From assembly GCA_015059285.1 (NCBI GenBank), contig SVAS01000005.1:1-50042 (forward strand): a DNA stretch of 50,042 bases. The letters run 5' to 3'. Positions 43,814-50,042 of this stretch are shown one piece after another. Numbering within the stretch: the stretch's first letter is position 1; each line of letters begins with the position of its first letter. A program made the position numbers and the translations under genes. Below the pieces are notes generated by a model. It worked only from the letters and a program-made list of their open reading frames with translations. It was not told the DNA's origin and did no database searches. The stretch comes from Bacillota bacterium (GTDB lineage Bacteria > Bacillota_I > Bacilli_A > RF39 > UBA660).

Positions 43814-43842
43814 TTGACAAAAGAAAATACAGATGTTATAAT
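43814..43842 (+). promoter_or_regulatory. Promoter of the zinc-ribbon membrane protein gene
   Basis: TTGACA (43814-43819), 17-base spacer, TATAAT (43837-43842): a perfect sigma-A consensus, 24 bases before the ATG. Confidence 0.9.
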
Positions 43843-43866
43843 TTGGTTAAATTAAGGAGGTTAGTT

Positions 43867-44280
43867 ATGAACAATAATCTTATTTTTTCTACCATACCAT
43901 TTATTATAGCCATTATAGTAATAGCAGTATTTATCTTTGTATTTTCTATGATGATTAGTCCAAAACTACGAGCAAAATTCATGAGTAGACAAATAAAATC
44001 TTTAAAATATATGACTGATTTTTCTAAAGAAGATTTAGAAAATATTAGTTCTAATCTAGGCGAAGTTTCTATAAACTCTACAAAAAATATATTAGATAAA
44101 AACGAAGACAAAATTAAAGATATTACAGAAAAAACTGCTGAAATGAGCAGTATCAAAATAGAAAAAATAGCAAGAGCTATTAAAAAAGGATTAACTGAAA
44201 ATAATATTTTTTGCAAACACTGTGGAAGAAGTATCTCTACAGATTCAAAGTTTTGTAAATACTGTGGAAAAGAAGTCTAG
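43867..44280 (+). CDS. Membrane protein with C-terminal zinc ribbon
   Basis: Not assigned to a named family. The 137-residue product has one N-terminal membrane helix (about 7-31), a long helical, charged middle, and a C-terminal zinc ribbon with CKHCG and CKYCG pairs separated by 14 residues (residues about 117-135). The ribbon should be cytoplasmic or outside depending on topology; the Lys/Arg after the helix favours a cytoplasmic C-terminus. ATG 43867 is preceded by AAGGAGG; earlier in-frame codons lie before this ribosome site. Strong promoter and terminator: a well-expressed single gene. Confidence 0.75.
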   Translation: MNNNLIFSTIPFIIAIIVIAVFIFVFSMMISPKLRAKFMSRQIKSLKYMTDFSKEDLENISSNLGEVSINSTKNILDKNEDKIKDITEKTAEMSSIKIEKIARAIKKGLTENNIFCKHCGRSISTDSKFCKYCGKEV

Positions 44281-44294
44281 ATTGGACTTCTTTT
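44268..44294. terminator. Bidirectional terminator
   Basis: Perfect 10-bp stem AAAAGAAGTC (44268-44277) and GACTTCTTTT (44285-44294), overlapping the stop of the zinc-ribbon gene and the end of the convergent deacetylase-like gene. Confidence 0.82.
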
Positions 44295-45138
44295 AATATT
44301 CATTTAATAAAGTATCTAAAGTAACAATATTTAAATTTTTTGAACTTATATATTTAATAATAAGATCTAATTCTTTTATTAAAGCATTATTAATTTTAAA
44401 TGAAATAATATTTCCTGCTTTTAAATTATTTTTTACATTAATTAAAGGATATTTATCAACCTCTATAGTTGGTGATATAGTATAATTTTTTTGTAAAGCA
44501 CAATTGTCTAAATCTTTTTTGTTTTCTGTTTTATAGCAATAACTAATATTTTGATTACCAATCTTTTTAATAATAGTATCCATCCATATAAAAGAACTAT
44601 CTTGATAATTTTTATTATAGCTTAAATTACCTACGTTATGTCCATCTTCTATTAACTCTATAACTTCTTCATTATTTTTTTCAAACCAATTTCCATCAAC
44701 AAAAAAATTCGCTTTTATATTACGCTTATCAATTATATTTAAAACTTCTTCAATTTTACTTCTTTCACTTACTAAAAATATTAAACTAACTTCATTTTTT
44801 TTACTATTTCCACCTACTATATATTTGTCTAAATTATTTTTAAGTAATTCTTTAGGTTTTATATATTTATATTCAAAATAATCTTCATTAAAAACTCCCA
44901 TTTTACGCATTTTTTGATAACTAGAATTAATATCTACTTCTTTACCACTAATGCCAGGAACAATTGTATTTTCACTAACTAAAGCTTCTACAACTTCACT
45001 ATTATAACTAGGAGCTTGTTCTTTAATCTTAATCATAATATCATCTAATTCTTTAACAACACTAGTAGTTTTTTCAGTATAAAAAAAACTGAAACAAACT
45101 AACGTAAATAAACCTAAATATTCAAAAAACTTCTTCAT
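44293..45138 (-). CDS. Polysaccharide deacetylase-like (NodB fold) protein with degenerate active site
   Basis: The 281-residue product has an N-terminal signal or membrane segment (about 4-20), then a helical spacer, then a NodB-like barrel (about 115-280) recognised by NIIDKRNIKANFFVDGNWFEKNNEEVIELIEDGHNVGNLSYN and the final ISSKNLNIVTLDTLLNEY. In active enzymes a T-F-D-D-G motif and an H-S-x-x-x-H motif bind metal. Here the first reads SLIFLVSER and the second NLSYN, so the metal ligands are gone. I infer a catalytically inactive, cell-surface binding protein, or a strongly divergent enzyme. Ribosome site TAGGTGAT. Confidence 0.75.
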   Translation of the reverse strand: MKKFFEYLGLFTLVCFSFFYTEKTTSVVKELDDIMIKIKEQAPSYNSEVVEALVSENTIVPGISGKEVDINSSYQKMRKMGVFNEDYFEYKYIKPKELLKNNLDKYIVGGNSKKNEVSLIFLVSERSKIEEVLNIIDKRNIKANFFVDGNWFEKNNEEVIELIEDGHNVGNLSYNKNYQDSSFIWMDTIIKKIGNQNISYCYKTENKKDLDNCALQKNYTISPTIEVDKYPLINVKNNLKAGNIISFKINNALIKELDLIIKYISSKNLNIVTLDTLLNEY

Positions 45139-45182
45139 TATATCACCTACTTAAATATATGAAGAAGTTTTATTTTTTAAAC

Positions 45183-46301
45183 TTATTTTAAATTATAATT
45201 TAAATGTTTCAAATCCTCTAATACAAATTTCCCATCTTTTCTAATTAATACATCATCAAAATAAATTTCACCGCCACCAAATTCTTTATTTTGAATTAAA
45301 ACCATATCCCAATGAATCGATGAATCATTACCATTATCAGCATCATCATAGCATTTACCAGGTGTAAAATGAATACTACCTATTATTTTTTCATCATACA
45401 AAATATCCCCCATAGGTTTAGTAATCATTGGATTAAGTCCTAATGAAAATTCCCCAACATATCTACTACCACTATCGGTATCAAAAATAGCATTTAAAGC
45501 TTCGTTATCACCATCACAAGTAGCTTTAATTATTTTACCATCTTTAAAAATTAAACTAACATTGCGGTAAACATTTCCTTGATAAGGGGATGGGGTATTA
45601 TATGTAATTTTTCCATTAACACTATTTTTTACAGGTGCAGTATAAATCTCACCATCTGGAATATTACTTGTTCCACAACAAGGAACTATATTCATATTTT
45701 TAATACTAAAACTAATATCTGTATTAGGAGAAACAATACGTACTTTATTAGTTTTTTGCATTAATTCCTTTAACGGTTTTATATCTTGTTCCATACTTGA
45801 ATAATCAAAATTCATAGATTTTATTGCATAATTTTTATATTCATCATATGGCATACCAATTTTATAAGCATCAATTAAAGATGGATAATTTAATAAAACC
45901 CATTTTCTTTTGTTAATTCTAATATCATCACTTTTAGATGTTTTTTCTCCTATTTCTTTTCTAATAGAAGTATTAATATGTTTTCCTTCATATTCATTTT
46001 CAGTATATCTAATACTTATAAAAACATCAAAATTATCTACTTCTTCTTTTTTATGTTTAGCAAGTTCATCAATTCTTTTGGAATTTGTAAGTTCCATAAG
46101 TAATGCATTTATCTCATTATCAACAATTCTGACAAAAGGAATTCCTTTAACCTTAACTATATCCCTAATCAAAGCTTTTATTAAAAACTTTGATTCTATA
46201 CCATTTGTTATAATTAAAACTCTTTCCCCTTCTTTTACTTTTACGCTATAATTTACTATTGTATTACTTAATTTTAATAATTCATTTTCCACATTTCTCA
46301 C
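45183..46301 (-). CDS. Aminopeptidase, M29 family (AmpS-like)
   Basis: Dinuclear metal aminopeptidase that removes N-terminal residues from peptides. The 372-residue product has the M29 layout: an N-terminal domain with VKEGERVLIITNG and a C-terminal metal domain in which IPDGEIYTAPV, VGEFSLGLNP, IGSIHFTPG and SIHWDMVLI supply the conserved Glu, His and Asp ligands. Length is slightly under the 400-residue norm but no motif is missing. It is cytosolic (no signal peptide) and sits 44 bases upstream of the deacetylase-like gene on the same strand. Confidence 0.92.
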   Translation of the reverse strand: MRNVENELLKLSNTIVNYSVKVKEGERVLIITNGIESKFLIKALIRDIVKVKGIPFVRIVDNEINALLMELTNSKRIDELAKHKKEEVDNFDVFISIRYTENEYEGKHINTSIRKEIGEKTSKSDDIRINKRKWVLLNYPSLIDAYKIGMPYDEYKNYAIKSMNFDYSSMEQDIKPLKELMQKTNKVRIVSPNTDISFSIKNMNIVPCCGTSNIPDGEIYTAPVKNSVNGKITYNTPSPYQGNVYRNVSLIFKDGKIIKATCDGDNEALNAIFDTDSGSRYVGEFSLGLNPMITKPMGDILYDEKIIGSIHFTPGKCYDDADNGNDSSIHWDMVLIQNKEFGGGEIYFDDVLIRKDGKFVLEDLKHLNYNLK

Positions 46302-46346
46302 CTTTTTTTCTTAATATCATAATATAATATGAAAGGAGGAATACTT

Positions 46347-46553
46347 ATGTATCCTAACCAAATGTATTATTATAACCGACCTAATAGACCAAATCGCCCA
46401 AATTTCCCAAATAATCCTAATAATGATCGCATTGGTTTTTTAGGACCATTTCTTCTAGGAGGTATTACTGGAGGTTTATTGGCTCCAGCATTCTATCCAA
46501 GACCATATTATTATCAATATCCTCCATATTATTATGGGCCTTATTACAGGTAA
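46347..46553 (+). CDS. Small Asn/Pro/Tyr-rich protein, possible spore coat or surface protein
   Basis: A 68-residue protein of strongly biased composition: repeated NRPN/NFPN units at 9-25, a short Gly/Leu-rich hydrophobic stretch (FLGPFLLGGITGGLL) and a Tyr/Pro-rich tail (YYYQYPPYYYGPYYR). This composition is seen in several Bacillota spore coat and exosporium proteins, but I cannot name a family. ATG 46347 is chosen because AAAGGAGG lies just upstream. A TATAAT-like sequence directly precedes it, and a strong terminator follows, so it is a short, well-translated single-gene message. Confidence 0.75.
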   Translation: MYPNQMYYYNRPNRPNRPNFPNNPNNDRIGFLGPFLLGGITGGLLAPAFYPRPYYYQYPPYYYGPYYR

Positions 46554-46563
46554 TATACATTTT

Positions 46564-46586
46564 GCAGTCGTAAGACTGTTTTTTTA
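46564..46586 (+). terminator. Terminator of the Tyr-rich small protein gene
   Basis: Stem CAGTC/GACTG with GTAA loop (46565-46578), then eight Ts, 12 bases after the stop codon. Confidence 0.85.
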
Positions 46587-46631
46587 TTATCTTTTTAATA
46601 CAAATATGGTAAAATTATATTAGGTGATTAT

Positions 46632-47513
46632 ATGAAAAACAACAAAAAGAAAAATGGAAAAAAATTTCTTTTAACTCTTTTAGCTTTATTAATAATCATA
46701 TTCATAGTATTTTTATATGCGTTATTTATAGGTTCAAAAGGACTAAAAGTTAAAGAATATAAATTAGAAATAACAAATCTACCAAAAGAGTATCACGGTT
46801 TAAAAATAGCTCATATATCTGATATTCATTATGGAGAAACAATTAATAAAAATGAACTAAAAAATTTAAAAGATAAAGTTAACTCTCTAAAACCAGATAT
46901 TATTGTATTTACCGGTGATATTTCAACTGATGGATTAAATAAAAAACAAATAGAAGAAGTTAGTAAAATAATGTCGGAAATGAAAGCTAGTATCGGAAAA
47001 TACGCTATTAATGGTAATCATGATTATAAATTTAAAAAATGGGATATTTTAATAGATAATAGTGGCTTTACTAATTTAAATGACACATTTGAAATAATTT
47101 ATAAAAATGAATCTCAACCTATTATGATTTCAGGGATAAGTACTAATCTATATGGAACTAAAAATATAAAAGATAAAATTGAACCGATTATGGATTATTT
47201 AAATAGTTTTGGTGAAAATAGTACCAATGAACCAGTTTATAGTATCTTACTTTTACACGAACCTGATTTCATTGAAGAAATTGATTATAATAAGTTTGAT
47301 TTAGTATTATCAGGTCATTCTCATAATGGACAAGTAAGAATCCCTTTTATTGGTGCTCTTTATACTCCAGTGGGTGCTAAAAAATATTATGATGAGTATT
47401 ATAAAATTGATAATACAGATTTATATATATCTAGTGGTGTAGGAACAACTTTATTAGGTGTTAGACTTTTTAATAAACCTTCATTTAATTTTTATAGAAT
47501 TACAACAAAATAA
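46632..47513 (+). CDS. Membrane-anchored metallophosphoesterase (YkuE-like)
   Basis: A calcineurin-like phosphoesterase. The 293-residue product has a lysine-rich start, one membrane helix (about 12-34) and the five metal motifs in order: DIHYG, GDIS, GNHD, a VYSILLLHEPD His and GHSHNGQ. The second-domain arrangement VRIPFIGALYTPVGAKKYYDEYY matches YkuE and related outer-surface phosphoesterases, often linked to teichoic or lipid phosphate turnover. Ribosome site AGGTGAT. The active site is intact, so I expect an enzyme; the substrate is not evident from the sequence. Confidence 0.92.
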   Translation: MKNNKKKNGKKFLLTLLALLIIIFIVFLYALFIGSKGLKVKEYKLEITNLPKEYHGLKIAHISDIHYGETINKNELKNLKDKVNSLKPDIIVFTGDISTDGLNKKQIEEVSKIMSEMKASIGKYAINGNHDYKFKKWDILIDNSGFTNLNDTFEIIYKNESQPIMISGISTNLYGTKNIKDKIEPIMDYLNSFGENSTNEPVYSILLLHEPDFIEEIDYNKFDLVLSGHSHNGQVRIPFIGALYTPVGAKKYYDEYYKIDNTDLYISSGVGTTLLGVRLFNKPSFNFYRITTK

Positions 47514-47534
47514 AATGTGGCTTTTTCCACATTT
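47513..47534. terminator. Bidirectional terminator
   Basis: Perfect stem AAATGTGG (47513-47520) and CCACATTT (47527-47534) with T-rich flanks, between convergent genes. Confidence 0.8.
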
Positions 47535-47536
47535 TT

Positions 47537-48082
47537 TTAATAATTATAAAGTCCATTTAGCTTAGCTTCATTTTCTTTAGATAAATCATCTAAAATCCAT
47601 TCTTCATCCACTTTAGTTAAAGTCAAATCTAAAGTATATTTCACTTTTTCTTTAGCTTCTTTTAATTTATCTAAACGATAATCAATAAATTTAGCCTCAC
47701 TATATTCCCCATTTTCTAAAAATTCATTTAAGTTTTCTTCTTTATATGTTTCAGCTTCAGACATAGTTTTTGAATAATCAATCACTTCTATTTCAGCTGT
47801 CACAGTCGCACTAGCACCATCTATCTCTTCTTCTTTTATTTTATATGTCATTTTTTGATAATTTGTTTTAATAATATCACGATATTTATCACGTTGCTTA
47901 GAATTAAATAGAGTTTCTTCCGCGATAACATAGTCTAAACTGTCTAAAACATCAGAATCTAAAGTTTGATATTTATTTAAAAATGTCTCTACTTTTTTAA
48001 TAGGAGTATTATCCATTTTTGTAAACGTATCACATCCGGTTAAACAAACTATTAAAGCTAATACACATAATATTTTTTTCAT
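47537..48082 (-). CDS. Putative lipoprotein of unknown function
   Basis: The 181-residue product begins MKKILCVLALIVCLTGCDTF, a signal peptide with lipobox L-T-G-C (Cys17), so it is expected to be lipid-anchored outside the membrane. The mature part is acidic and helical with a KKVETFLNKYQTLDSDV start and an EEWILDDLSKENEAKLNGL end; a TVTAEIEVIDYSK strand segment in the middle resembles cystatin-like/NTF2-like small lipoproteins of Bacillota. No catalytic motif is evident. Ribosome site AGGAGGCG. It is the downstream gene of a region with small membrane proteins. Confidence 0.85.
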   Translation of the reverse strand: MKKILCVLALIVCLTGCDTFTKMDNTPIKKVETFLNKYQTLDSDVLDSLDYVIAEETLFNSKQRDKYRDIIKTNYQKMTYKIKEEEIDGASATVTAEIEVIDYSKTMSEAETYKEENLNEFLENGEYSEAKFIDYRLDKLKEAKEKVKYTLDLTLTKVDEEWILDDLSKENEAKLNGLYNY

Positions 48083-48132
48083 AATTCGCCTCCTATTTAT
48101 AGTTTGACATATATACTTAATTTTATACCTTT

Positions 48133-48768
48133 TTAATTAATAGAAATTAATTTAAAAAAATTAGACATGACTTTTTCATATTTATCTATTTCTATTGCCT
48201 CTTTTAATTTATTAATAATTATGTCTATAGAACTTTGTTTTTCATTAAAACACTCAAAATATAGATATTTTAATTTATCTATTTCTTGATTTTTCTCAAG
48301 CTTATTTAAAGCATTTAACAAATAAAAGCTTTTTTCTTGTTGTTTTCTAGTTTTAAAATTATCGAATTCCCTAGGTTTTAGTAAAGTAAATTCAAACTTA
48401 CTTTTATCACACCTGCCACATGCATCTATTACTTCTTCTTGCTCATCTATTAATAGTTTACTAATATGAGTGCTTTGACCATATTCATTAAATGTAAGCG
48501 CTAAAACATCTTGGCAATCACTAAATAATATTGCATATTTTATTTTTTCAGTGTTCCGACTAGTAAACTTTTCCGCTTTATTTTCAAATTTTTTTAAATC
48601 TTCTTTTGAACACTTTATATCAAAATTCATAAGTTTTGTTAATATTTCTGTATCTACTCTTACAAGTGGCATTTTTCTTATATGACTAACATCATCATTA
48701 ATATTCCATTCAAAAAAATCATATAAATCATTATTAAAATTAACTAAAATATCATATATAAAATTCAT
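48133..48768 (-). CDS. DUF3603-like protein
   Basis: The 211-residue cytosolic product shows the pattern I associate with the DUF3603 family of Bacilli: a start with YDILVNF...FFEWNINDDVSHIRKMPLVRVDTEIL, then KIKYAILFSDCQDVLAL and a helical C-terminus (KLKYLYFECFNEKQSSIDIIINKL). The function of this family is unknown. A CGRC motif at about residues 116-119 could bind metal or form a disulfide. It overlaps the upstream small membrane protein gene by 17 bases, so the two are coupled. I am unsure of the family call. Confidence 0.6.
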   Translation of the reverse strand: MNFIYDILVNFNNDLYDFFEWNINDDVSHIRKMPLVRVDTEILTKLMNFDIKCSKEDLKKFENKAEKFTSRNTEKIKYAILFSDCQDVLALTFNEYGQSTHISKLLIDEQEEVIDACGRCDKSKFEFTLLKPREFDNFKTRKQQEKSFYLLNALNKLEKNQEIDKLKYLYFECFNEKQSSIDIIINKLKEAIEIDKYEKVMSNFFKLISIN

Positions 48769-48976
48769 CTTTTTCTCCTTCCGATATAAATATAGTTAAA
48801 AACATAAGTATTATTCCTAACACAAAATAAAGACATTCTAATTGTCTACTTATAAAATTCACATATTCTAAAAAATTATACCCGATTGTAAGTAAATTTA
48901 AATAACTTATTATATATACACTACCAATGACAGTTAATCCAAATCCTGTCAAAAACAAAAAAACTCTAACAAGCAT
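48752..48976 (-). CDS. Small two-helix membrane protein
   Basis: Not recognised. A 74-residue protein with two hydrophobic helices (about 3-27 and 46-66) and a charged C-terminal tail (SEGEKDEFYI). ATG 48976 is chosen because TAGGTGG lies directly upstream; an in-frame start three codons earlier lies inside it. The hairpin topology with cytosolic termini is inferred. It shares a transcript with the DUF3603-like gene, with which it overlaps. Confidence 0.65.
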   Translation of the reverse strand: MLVRVFLFLTGFGLTVIGSVYIISYLNLLTIGYNFLEYVNFISRQLECLYFVLGIILMFLTIFISEGEKDEFYI

Positions 48977-49030
48977 ATTATCCACCTATTAGAGTTTATT
49001 AATTTAATTTTTATAAAATTACATTCTATT

Positions 49031-49273
49031 TCATTCTTCAAAAAACTTATCTATTCTAGTATCTAAAACAACTGAAACACGGTAAAGCAAATCCAAAGAA
49101 ATACCTTCTTTTCCTTGTGTTGATTCTAATCTTCTAATAAATTCATAAGATCTATCACAATCAAGTGCTAACTGTTCTTGAGTAATGTTAGCTTCAATTC
49201 TATATTTTCTAATATTTTTAGCAATTATACTTTTGATTTCAGGATTAAATTCAAAACTTCTTTTATATTTCAT
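49031..49273 (-). CDS. XRE-family HTH regulator
   Basis: The 80-residue product is a single Cro/C1-type helix-turn-helix domain: NIRKYRIEANITQEQLALDCDRSYEFIRRLES with the recognition helix around SYEFIRRLE, and the final LDLLYRVSVVLDTRIDKFFEE helices. It has no additional domain. It is divergent from the second XRE gene at 49393, an arrangement common for pairs that cross-regulate. GTAGGTG is the ribosome site. Its target is unknown. Confidence 0.87.
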   Translation of the reverse strand: MKYKRSFEFNPEIKSIIAKNIRKYRIEANITQEQLALDCDRSYEFIRRLESTQGKEGISLDLLYRVSVVLDTRIDKFFEE

Positions 49274-49392
49274 AAAACACCTACTTCTTATAATAAATCT
49301 ATTTTCTCACAAATAGCTAACAAACAATGTAAAGTTGTACTTAACTATGAGTGCGTTTTATGATAAAATAAAAGTAAGAAAGGATTAATAAG

Positions 49393-49614
49393 ATGCAAAG
49401 AAGTAATAATAATAAAGTATTCACTAAATTAAAAATTTTAAGGCAAGAAAATAATATAACTAGCAAGCAAATGGCAGAAAAACTAGGCATTAGTAAAGCC
49501 TTTTATTGCCAAATAGAAAATAGGACTAGAAGATTATCTTATAGCATGGCTATAAAAATTGCTAATATATTTAATTGTAAACCAGATAAAATATTTTATT
49601 CAGATTTTAAATAA
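49393..49614 (+). CDS. XRE-family HTH regulator (short)
   Basis: A 73-residue HTH_XRE protein with KLKILRQENNITSKQMAEKLGISKAFYCQIENRTRRLSYSMAIKIANIFNCKPDKIF, a complete five-helix Cro-like domain and nothing else. Ribosome site AAAGGA. A TTGTAC and TATGAT pair (49350-49379 region) may be its promoter. It is followed by a strong terminator and lies next to tRNA genes. It could be a phage-type remnant regulator or part of a two-regulator switch with the divergent gene at 49031; no phage genes are in the window. Confidence 0.87.
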   Translation: MQRSNNNKVFTKLKILRQENNITSKQMAEKLGISKAFYCQIENRTRRLSYSMAIKIANIFNCKPDKIFYSDFK

Positions 49615-49617
49615 TCT

Positions 49618-49666
49618 AAAACATTCTAACTAATTTATGTCAATTCATAAAAAATTAGAATGTTTT
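49618..49666 (+). terminator. Terminator of the short XRE gene
   Basis: 12-bp stem AAAACATTCTAA (49618-49629) and TTAGAATGTTTT (49655-49666) with a 25-base loop, ending in a T-tract. Confidence 0.7.
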
Positions 49667-49682
49667 TCATATAAAAATATAC

Positions 49683-49708
49683 AAAAAAAATCGTCGGCTT
49701 TCCAACGA
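49683..49708 (-). terminator. Terminator of the tRNA cluster
   Basis: Minus strand stem TCGTTGG/CCGACGA with loop AAAG and one G-U pair, followed by eight Ts, 15 bases after tRNA-Ala. Confidence 0.9.
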
Positions 49709-49722
49709 CTTATAAACTAATA

Positions 49723-49799
49723 TGGTGGAGAATAAGGGATTCGAACCCTTGACCTCCACGGTGCAAACGTGGCGCTCTAGCCAGCTGAGCTAATTCCCC
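49723..49799 (-). tRNA. tRNA-Ala (anticodon TGC)
   Basis: 77-base cloverleaf with acceptor GGGGAAT/ATTCTCC, anticodon stem CCACG/CGTGG around TTTGCAC (anticodon TGC), T-arm GGTTCGAATCCC, and an encoded CCA end. Last of three tRNAs before the terminator. Confidence 0.97.
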
Positions 49800-49858
49800 A
49801 TAAAAGATTGACTTTATTATATCATTTGCGTATTAAATAGTCAATCATAATTTTTAAA

Positions 49859-49935
49859 TGGTCGGGAAAACAGGATTTGAACCTGCAACCCCTTGGTCCC
49901 AAACCAAGTGCACTACCAAGTTGTGCTATTTCCCG
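49859..49935 (-). tRNA. tRNA-Pro (anticodon TGG)
   Basis: 77-base cloverleaf, acceptor CGGGAAA/TTTCCCG, anticodon stem CTTGG/CCAAG around TTTGGGA (anticodon TGG), T-loop GGTTCAAATCC, encoded CCA. Confidence 0.97.
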
Positions 49936-49943
49936 ATATATAA

Positions 49944-50020
49944 TGGTGCGCCTGTCAGGAGTCGAACCCGAAACCTTTTGATCCGTAGTCAAACGCTCTA
50001 TCCAATTGAGCTACAAGCGC
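49944..50020 (-). tRNA. tRNA-Arg (anticodon ACG)
   Basis: 77-base cloverleaf, acceptor GCGCTTG/CAGGCGC, anticodon stem TTTGA/TCAAA around CTACGGA (anticodon ACG, presumably edited to ICG), T-loop GGTTCGACTCC, encoded CCA. The cluster may continue beyond the window edge. Confidence 0.97.
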
Positions 50021-50042
50021 ACATTATATTTGAAATTTCAAT

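Noticed and set aside
1-50042. Mycoplasma-type code with TGA as tryptophan, suggested by the low GC
   Set aside because: All conserved tryptophans seen are TGG, TGA ends several genes cleanly, and RF2 is present.
1-50042. CRISPR arrays, insertion sequences, riboswitches or T-boxes
   Set aside because: I saw no regularly spaced direct repeats, no transposase genes, and no T-box sequence upstream of argS.

Overview
The window is a chromosomal segment of a very AT-rich, Gram-positive, low-GC bacterium (Bacillota, Bacilli side). It reads with the standard bacterial code: tryptophans are TGG, TGA is used as a stop, and an intact RF2 gene is present, so the mycoplasma code does not apply. Six sporulation-linked genes (gerQ, yabG, spoVG, yabP, yabQ, yunB) suggest an endospore former or a recent descendant of one. 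The anaerobic ribonucleotide reductase and 2-hydroxyacyl-CoA dehydratase-type iron-sulfur proteins point to an anaerobe. An uncultured gut lineage near the RF39/Erysipelotrichia-type Bacilli is my best guess; this is inference from gene content and composition only.

Layout. 1-4180 (minus): the start of a pilin-like gene, then prfA, rpoE (delta), argS and a DUF1934 gene. 4286-10806: a class A penicillin-binding protein, an orphan PduL phosphotransacylase (minus), then a plus-strand sporulation and division run gerQ, lemA, a small membrane protein, yabG, veg, spoVG, yabP, yabQ, divIC, which keeps B. subtilis gene order in condensed form. 10821-14413 (minus): prfB (with a programmed +1 frameshift), yitT, ftsE, ftsX. 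14475-18690 (minus): topA, a second pilin-like gene and a HipA-like kinase fold. 18790-21675 (minus): three overlapping genes for an activase and two dehydratase-like Fe-S proteins. 21853-24193: a FemX-type aminoacyltransferase and a third pilin-like gene. 24315-28592 (minus): the str operon rpsL-rpsG-fusA-tuf. 28740-34172: an NrtR-type Nudix regulator, small unknowns, and a yunB-DUF4015-yutD operon. 34251-40128 (minus): a four-gene overlapping operon for anaerobic deoxynucleotide synthesis. 40502-48976: tspO, a U32 peptidase/RlhA-like protein, a degenerate polysaccharide deacetylase, an M29 aminopeptidase, a YkuE-like phosphoesterase, a lipoprotein and small membrane proteins. 49031-50020: two divergent XRE regulators and a tRNA cluster (Ala, Pro, Arg).

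What stands out. (1) Three dispersed genes share an almost constant pilin-type N-terminus; the two complete ones end in a gap-free but highly divergent lectin-like tip. One tip is about 52% GC in a ~28% GC gene and nearly all its codons end in a pyrimidine, resembling the variable region of a diversity-generating retroelement; no reverse transcriptase or template is in the window. Two of the copies also share a promoter and a nested-stem leader. (2) The nrd operon encodes an NrdD fused to a thioredoxin/glutaredoxin-like CxxC domain, a thioredoxin reductase-like flavoprotein, and an ATP-cone NrdD-like paralogue with no recognisable catalytic site. (3) RF2 keeps its autoregulatory frameshift in a genome this AT-rich. 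(4) A dehydratase/activase Fe-S operon has no substrate genes nearby. Most operons have a clear sigma-A promoter and many genes are bounded by perfect-stem terminators.
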